Assembly: GCA_027922465.2 (NCBI GenBank)
Contig: BQMF02000029.1
Location: 992,001 to 1,056,000 of the forward strand
From: Turritopsis dohrnii
Lineage: Eukaryota > Cnidaria > Hydrozoa > Anthoathecata > Oceaniidae
Reading direction: 5' to 3'
DNA: 64,000 nucleotides
Shown: piece after piece, positions 59,100 to 64,000 of the stretch
Layout: the number at the start of each line of letters is the position of its first letter
How positions within the stretch are numbered: position 1 is the first letter of the stretch
The notes under the pieces: generated by a model
What the model was told of the DNA's origin: nothing
Databases searched by the model: none
What the model saw: only the letters and a program-made list of their open reading frames with translations
Position numbers and translations under genes: made by a program

Positions 59100-59187
59100 A
59101 ATTTTCAAAAAACCGCTAGGTTTGGACGTCAGAAAAAAAAGAAAAACAGAGCCGGTTGTAATAGCTTTCTTGCTTTCGCAGAAATCT
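59100..59187 (+). repeat. Interspersed repeat R2 next to the RAG1-like N-terminal exon
   Basis: Homologous, in inverted orientation, to 17100-17200: AAAAACCGCTAGGTTTGGAC, then a purine tract, AGAGCCGGTTGTAATAGC and TTGCTTTCGCAGAAATCT. It abuts the end of the N-terminal RAG1-like frame (59186), so it may have replaced or obscured the exon's splice donor. Confidence 0.75.
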
Positions 59188-59188
59188 A

Positions 59189-59648
59189 ATAAGCATCAAC
59201 AGGTGTTGATGTGATAATGTTGTTTATCATCTCCCTATTCCATGTTTTTTTCTCCAATTTCGGACGCCCAATGAATTTGTTTTTTCTTGGCCTCCCTCCA
59301 ACTTTGTAAGCCTTGGCCCAATGACATGTAGTACAGTTGACTTCACTATGAGGAGTCCAAGTAACAGGCTTTAAATGGTTCTTGGTCTGCTTTTCTGTTA
59401 CATTCCTCACTGTAGAAAAGCACTTCAGACAAATATTTGGTGGGTGGATGCCCTTACTGTCTGCATCGATATCCATGAACAATGCAATTTTGAGTTTTTG
59501 CTTTCTTTCTGGATAGGTAAGAATGTCTATGGAATCTTTCTGCAATAAATTACCACATATTCTGCAAAGTTTTTTGAGGTTCTCGTGGTGATCTATGGAA
59601 GGGGAACAGGTGGGTAGGGTGCAACTACAATTTGATGTGTAACTTACT
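59189..59648 (-). CDS. RAG1L: N-terminal exon of the RAG1-like gene (RAG1 N-terminal zinc region)
   Basis: Minus-strand frame 59592-59189 reads LKKLCRICGNLLQK, then FMDIDADSKGIHPPNICLKC and VTWTPHSEVNCTTCHWAK, followed by a basic GGRPRKNKFIGRPKLEKK. Human RAG1 has LCRICGN, an IDVKADVDSIHP...CHNCW segment and a W.PH...C.IC segment in the same order, so the paired zinc-binding Cys/His positions are conserved. GGRPR is also the wording of the RAG1 nonamer-binding motif, though in RAG1 it lies after the RING. A 55-bp intron (59647-59593, GTAAGT...CCATAG) would join an upstream exon ending at 59648 in phase. That exon has no visible ATG. The frame ends at TAG (59186-59188) beside repeat R2, and no good donor to the RING exon at 57069 was found. 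Membership in the same gene is inferred from order, strand and RAG1 architecture. Confidence 0.8.
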
Positions 59649-60162
59649 TTTAAAAAAATACAGGGTCTTGGGTCCAATTTGATCGAGTTGTGGTAAGGCT
59701 ATTGTGTCTCGATCAATTGCTGTTACAGTTGGGAAAACTTCAAGGAGTGTAAAATTACACCAGAAAGTTATGTAAATTTTTCTCACGAAGTGCACTCTTA
59801 TTTTCCCGCGAAAATCGAAGTTCTCGCGGAAAATTCAAAGCAACTTGCACTTCAAAGTATTCCTTGGTCATCTTCTGTTCACCTGAATTTCAATTTCTCT
59901 ACCTGGTATTTAAATTTTGCGTAATGTGGAGCAAAATTCATGCGTTGGTGTGTGGCCAGGAAATCACTCCCGCCAAAGATTTTTCAAAATATTGTTCGCG
60001 CATGCGTATTGCTAAATGTCCGCCTTCTCTGCTGCCGTAAACGAACGTGCATATTGAAGAGAAAATCAGCGATGGACAAATTGCAATCATACGAGAAAAG
60101 GATCAAAAACATTTTCATTGGCCTGTACCATGGTGGATTAGATCACTGGGAATAGATAAACT
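59649..60162. other. Upstream flank of the RAG1-like gene
   Basis: Contains a stretch (about 59755-59850) with TTTCTCACGAAGTGCACTCT and TTTTCCCGCGAAAATCGAAG then TTCTCGCGGAAA that looks like a common animal repeat. No start codon or promoter could be assigned. Confidence 0.4.
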
Positions 60163-60498
60163 CAGTAAACACAAAAACGTCTTCAAGACGTCTTTCAAAA
60201 TACCAAAAGGACGTCTTTAATACGTCTTTATTTGGTTGAAAACTTTAACGGTTTTAGACGAGTTTGTTCAAAGACGTCTTAAAGCTGCATTAAAGACATC
60301 TTCTTTGCATTTTGAAAGACGCCTTAAAGACAACTTACAGACGTATTAAAGATGAATTTTGCACTCGACTTGAAGACATCTCAAAGACGTCTTTGAAATT
60401 CTTCTAAAAGCGTTACAGATTTCAACCAAATGGAGACGTATTAAAGACGTCTTTTTGGTATCTTGAAAGACGTCTTGAAGACGTTTTTGTGTTTACTG
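60163..60498. mobile_element. 336-bp hairpin MITE filled with GACGTCTT words
   Basis: CAGTAAACACAAAAACGTCT then TCAAGACGTCTTTCAA at the left is inverted at the right with over 75 bp of near-perfect match. AGACGTCTT/AAGACGTCT occurs many times across the whole element, so the arms are themselves internally repetitive. No coding frame; the target duplication is unclear. Confidence 0.85.
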
Positions 60499-61182
60499 GG
60501 AAGTTATTATAACACGGTGCTATGATGGTTGGCAATTAAATTTTTGGTACAGTACGCTGATTCATTGTTAAAAGCAAGACTGGAGAATCATTTTTGTTTT
60601 ACATCATGATATAATGCAACCCAAATGAAAGTTAACATGATCCACCATAACCACATGGAATAAGGAAACAGAAACACTGTAATTGAAAACGTAATTCTTT
60701 TATTTCCTAATTTATAATGTTGTACATAATATTTGTTAGTAGTGACTGGATTTTGATAGTTATTTGTTGTCGTATGTCTTAATTTTGCCAATACTTACAC
60801 TGTAGTATTGAAAATATGCTTAACTGATTTATTTTTATTTTATTCTTTCGTAAATCCTTATATAAGTTTGGTTGTATAATGTTTTATGGTAGTTTTAGGT
60901 AAGTTACAACAAGGAATTGTTCTGTAAGTGATTTTATAGTACAAAGGATAGGAAACTCGTCTAATTTTTACAAGAATAAAACTTAAATGTTTATTATGAT
61001 GCAATTATTAAACCTTATTAGATCATCAGGTTTTAAATAAGTTCTCTTGTCGTATTCATTAAATAAGTCTCCAGTAAGCACCCATCTCTAATAAACGCCC
61101 TTCACTAATCAGAAATATTTTTATAAGCGCCCCTCTCCAATAAGCGCCCGGGTGCTTATTAGAGTGACTTAACATCAACTCA
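60499..61182. other. No gene; AAGCGCCC repeat hairpin
   Basis: Positions 61075-61165 contain AATAAACGCCC, TATAAGCGCCCC, AATAAGCGCCCGGGTGCTTA and TTAGAG, a short fold-back repeat of the same class as 21560-21640 and 62700-62785. The rest is AT-rich. Confidence 0.5.
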
Positions 61183-61984
61183 AGGCTGAAATACACGATC
61201 ATTTTAAAATGATAAATGACAATGATAATTTTTTTAATCCTTTAAAAAATGATTAGAACATCTGTTTACACGATCATTTATGATTACAACATTTTTTATG
61301 GTAAGAGTACTTTTTAGTCATGGAGTCCGGCGGCAGCAAACGTAGTTGTTGCTGTTATGTCCAAATGACGAAAGAGGAAAAATGAAAGGCAGAAACGAAG
61401 ACATTGGGTTTCACCTTGGCTTCAAAAACGAAACTTCTTAGGAATTTATAACACGCTTGTGACGGAATTTCAAGGAGAAGATCATTATGAATATTCAAAG
61501 TTGTTAAGAATTTCGCTGGAAAGTTTTGAAGAAATATGAAGTTTAATATATAAGTCCATCTATCGAGAAACATTGCACAGTAATGCGTTATACTCTTTCC
61601 TCTTTGGTCCTTATGTTTGTAATTTGTGGACGAAACATTCCACAAAAACTCCTCTTCCTGCCACAAATTAATAAATTTGTCAGTTGATGCTAACTTAACC
61701 AACGACATGTTTATTATGCAAACTATCACTTTGTTTCTCTACTTCATAAGCTGCAAAAACTCATCGCGTGACTATACTAAAGTGAGTAAAACAATAGAAC
61801 TGACGTAATTCAATAGAGAAATTCCATCATTTTTTAAATGAAAACTCAAACATGTTTGAGTTATCATTTTTAAATGACAGTTGAAAATGACGGGTACTTT
61901 TCGTCATTTTTTGAGCGTTTACACGATCAGTTTTAAATGATCATTTAAAAAATGTCATTTTAAAATGATCGTGTATTTTAGCCT
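61183..61984 (+). mobile_element. Second PIF/Harbinger deletion derivative
   Basis: The ends AGGCTGAAATACACGATCAT and (right, reverse-complemented) AGGCTAAAATACACGATCAT are flanked by TCA on both sides (61180-61182 and 61985-61987), a 3-bp duplication. Inside, one frame at about 61382-61541 encodes ERQKRRHWVSPWLQKRNFLG, then IYNTLVTEFQGEDHYEYSKL and LRISLESFEEI before a stop. This is the N-terminal part of a Harbinger transposase ahead of the DDE nuclease, which is missing. It shares terminal sequence with 57437-58142 but the interiors differ, so the two derive from different master copies. Confidence 0.9.
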
Positions 61985-62262
61985 TCAGAAATGCGGTAAT
62001 TAGAACTTTGAACAAAAAGGGAAAATTCTGTAATAGACGGGAAAGACTATAACCTGGTTCACATCTTTGACATAAGCATAAACATAAGCGTCATAGGCAT
62101 GCGTAGTGGACATATAGATATTACGACATAAGCATAGCATAAAGACGTTCACATTGTGACATAAGAATAACAGAAGTTTAAAAGAAAAGTCTCTGAATAT
62201 CAGTATCCAACCAGTGCAGATACAAAAACAAATTGGATTTCAGATGTTCAGCGTCACCAGTC

Positions 62263-62570
62263 TTAGACTTTTAGACGTTCTGAGACGTTTAGCTTTTTAC
62301 GCTCTCGTGAATATCTGTCCCTTGTGAAAATCTTTTCAGCTGAAGTACCTGAAAAATATTAAAATTTATGCAAGCAACATGAACAATAATAACTTTGCAA
62401 AAAAATTAATTCACAACACGATCTTACCATTTGTTAATCCCATTGTGGAAGCGAAATCTTTCCAAACCAACTCCTTTTTGTTCCTATCTTTAAAAATCGT
62501 GACATGATTTATCATATAATACGCGATAAGTTCGCGCAGCTTCTACAACACGTTCTTCAATCGACGCCAT
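62263..62570 (-). pseudogene. MADF DNA-binding domain remnant, two exons
   Basis: ATG at 62570 opens MASIEERVVEAARTYRVLYD then KSCHDF. After a one-base frameshift in a T run (about 62497), DRNKKELVWKDFASTMGLTN follows up to a GTAAGA donor at 62427. The acceptor ATTTTTCAG leads to exon 2 (62348-62263), encoding TSAEKIFTRDRYSRERKKLN. This matches the MADF fold: VE..R.LYDKS...D+..K..W..I, then the ...RDRY.RE+KK helix. MADF proteins accompany Harbinger transposases, and Harbinger remnants lie next door, so this may be the second ORF of such an element. CATAAGCATAA-type repeats on both sides (62075-62185 and 62655-62690) support a mobile-element setting. Confidence 0.75.
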
Positions 62571-63695
62571 GCTGATAAAAGTTTTTGTTTCAACAAAATT
62601 CAAATGATTGTATGTCTGTTATATTTCTTTGTTTTCCGGTTTATAATATCAAAAAACACGACATAAGCATAACATCAGCATAAGAATATCAAAATTTTCT
62701 AATAATAAGCACCTCTCCCCAGTTAGCCCACCGCCCCCTAATTTCCCAAAAGAAAATTAAAAGCGCCCGGGCGATTATTAGTGAGAATACGGTAGTCACA
62801 TTTTTGTGAATCTTGTTTGCATTCTTCATGTTACAACTCTGGGCATGCATTTGATTTCAAGAAAAGTGGTTAGCATCTGATAGTTTTATTTGTGTTGTAT
62901 ATAACTTTCTAAGTTTGATTATCTCTGGTTTGTTGTATTTTCAACCTCCCATTGTAAAATGCCGAAGACATTTTAAATATCCATCCATAACAAACTAATG
63001 GAAAAAATAAGGTTGTTGGGCTATTTTTAAATTGTGTCAAGTGCATACCGTGAAATGACGGAACGCTGGCTTTATTTCTCATAGATAGTTTGTTGTATAG
63101 AAGAACAAAAAAGACACGACATTTGAATTTTCCTGAGTGCCACAAAAAGTCATTTACAAGCCAAGCAAGGTTACTTACAACAGTATCATAAATTAACCAA
63201 ACCTTATGTGCATGTCTATCTTTTATTAAGGCTATCACATAGCAGATTTTCGTCAAACTAACTCATGCGTTTTTTCAGGAACTCCCTCTAATATTATGGT
63301 TTCTCTTATACCTTAGCCGTAACGAAATATCTATATTACAGTAAATACAGTAACAATGCAGATATAACCCCCAAAACAATCCTATCAAAATATATTCTTA
63401 AGTGATTCTTGATATACGAGTCAAAAGTCAATTTTGTGGTTCTAATTCAATCAAACGAGTTGGTTATTGAAAATAATTAAAAAAACTTCCAATTTAACAC
63501 AGGTTCTACTACTTTAAGGCGTAGTACTTTTTGAATTCTAACTTAATAACATATCCGTCAAAAATAATTGTTATTTGATCCGAGTTAAAATAGAAGAATT
63601 ACGGTATATTATTTGGCAGTGCATCCCTCAAATATTATAATCGTTTTGACATCCACAATACTTCAGAATTAAATTCTATTAGTGCATACCCAAGT
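62571..63695. other. No confident gene
   Basis: Holds an AAGCGCCCGGGCG fold-back repeat at about 62700-62785. The 115-codon minus-strand frame at 62909-63256 has no recognisable motif. The rest is AT-rich and probably lies downstream of the GPCR gene. Confidence 0.4.
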
Positions 63696-63992
63696 TCATT
63701 CATTTGTAACAGCTGAAAACGATGTTTCTTTCGTAGCAGACGTGCGCTTTGCAGATTTTGATCGCATCGACTTGTAACGATTCCAATGCTTCGATAGCTT
63801 CTTCCAAACGTGTTGAAAATAAATGAATGGGTTGAGGACAGAATTGAAATATGCCAAAACAAAGAAAGTTGAGTAAGTCGACACACCACCAAATGGCAAG
63901 CCTGCGCCCCGCAATACACTTGCTGTTGAGAACGGTATCCAGCATAGCATAAACACAGCAACCGTTTTCACTGCAAGTCGTAGGAAGCGCAT
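63696..63992 (-). CDS. Rhodopsin-family GPCR, last exon (TM6-TM7 and tail), partial
   Basis: 98 codons on the minus strand: LAVKTVAVFMLCWIPFSTAS is TM6 with the conserved CWxP motif. STYSTFFVLAYFNSVLNPFI then YFQHVWKK is TM7 with NPxxY and the start of helix 8. A basic Ser/Thr-rich tail ends at TGA (63696-63698). These are hallmarks of class A G-protein-coupled receptors. An in-frame TAG directly precedes the frame, and TTTAG at 63993-63997 (minus strand) looks like a splice acceptor, so TM1-TM5 should lie to the right of the window. The ligand class cannot be told from this exon; amine- or peptide-type receptors are both plausible. Confidence 0.9.
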   Translation of the reverse strand: MRFLRLAVKTVAVFMLCWIPFSTASVLRGAGLPFGGVSTYSTFFVLAYFNSVLNPFIYFQHVWKKLSKHWNRYKSMRSKSAKRTSATKETSFSAVTNE

Positions 63993-64000
63993 CTAAACAT

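Noticed and set aside
62909..63256. 115-codon minus-strand frame
   Set aside because: No recognisable domain or family wording; could be real but cannot be supported.

Overview
The window looks like animal nuclear DNA, most likely cnidarian and probably hydrozoan. It is strongly AT-rich, has spliced genes with short introns, and is crowded with decayed transposons of many superfamilies. It also carries a large multi-pass membrane protein with a beta-helix-like ectodomain of a kind I associate with cnidarians. The phylum assignment is inference; no rRNA, tRNA or mitochondrial marker was seen.

Layout. 1-11 kb: transposon remnants (a LINE reverse transcriptase, MITEs, a complete non-coding hAT-like element). 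11.7-12.6 kb: an intronless prolyl-hydroxylase-like gene lacking one iron ligand. 13-28.5 kb: MITEs, a spliced transposase-derived pseudogene, a LINE 3' half, a Bel/Pao pol remnant, and an element with long terminal repeats of GATCGAT-like sequence. 28.7-34.4 kb: a two-exon gene for a secreted-domain, multi-pass membrane protein, with two repeats in its intron. 35.2-38.1 kb: a LINE with a zinc finger and a restriction-like endonuclease, carrying an internal deletion. 38-45 kb: interspersed repeats and TIR elements. 45.8-46.7 kb: a head-to-head inverted dimer of Penelope-like element 3' ends. 47-50.5 kb: a dead pogo-like transposase and a damaged YqaJ exonuclease gene. 51.1-51.5 kb: a tandem MITE.

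53.6-59.65 kb, minus strand: the most interesting locus, a RAG1-like gene. An N-terminal exon resembles the N-terminal zinc region of vertebrate RAG1. It is followed by a RING exon, a post-RING zinc finger, and nine further exons with phase-consistent splice sites. These carry counterparts of all three RAG1 catalytic acids and of the four core zinc ligands, at almost the same spacing. Only one frameshift (in the RING exon) was found in the ten main exons. A PIF/Harbinger deletion derivative sits in its large intron.

60-64 kb: a hairpin MITE, a second Harbinger derivative, a two-exon MADF-domain remnant, and at the right edge the last exon of a rhodopsin-family GPCR.

Apart from the RAG1-like gene, the hydroxylase-like gene, the membrane protein and the GPCR exon, nearly everything recognisable is mobile DNA. 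No operon-like or pathway-level link between the genes is visible.
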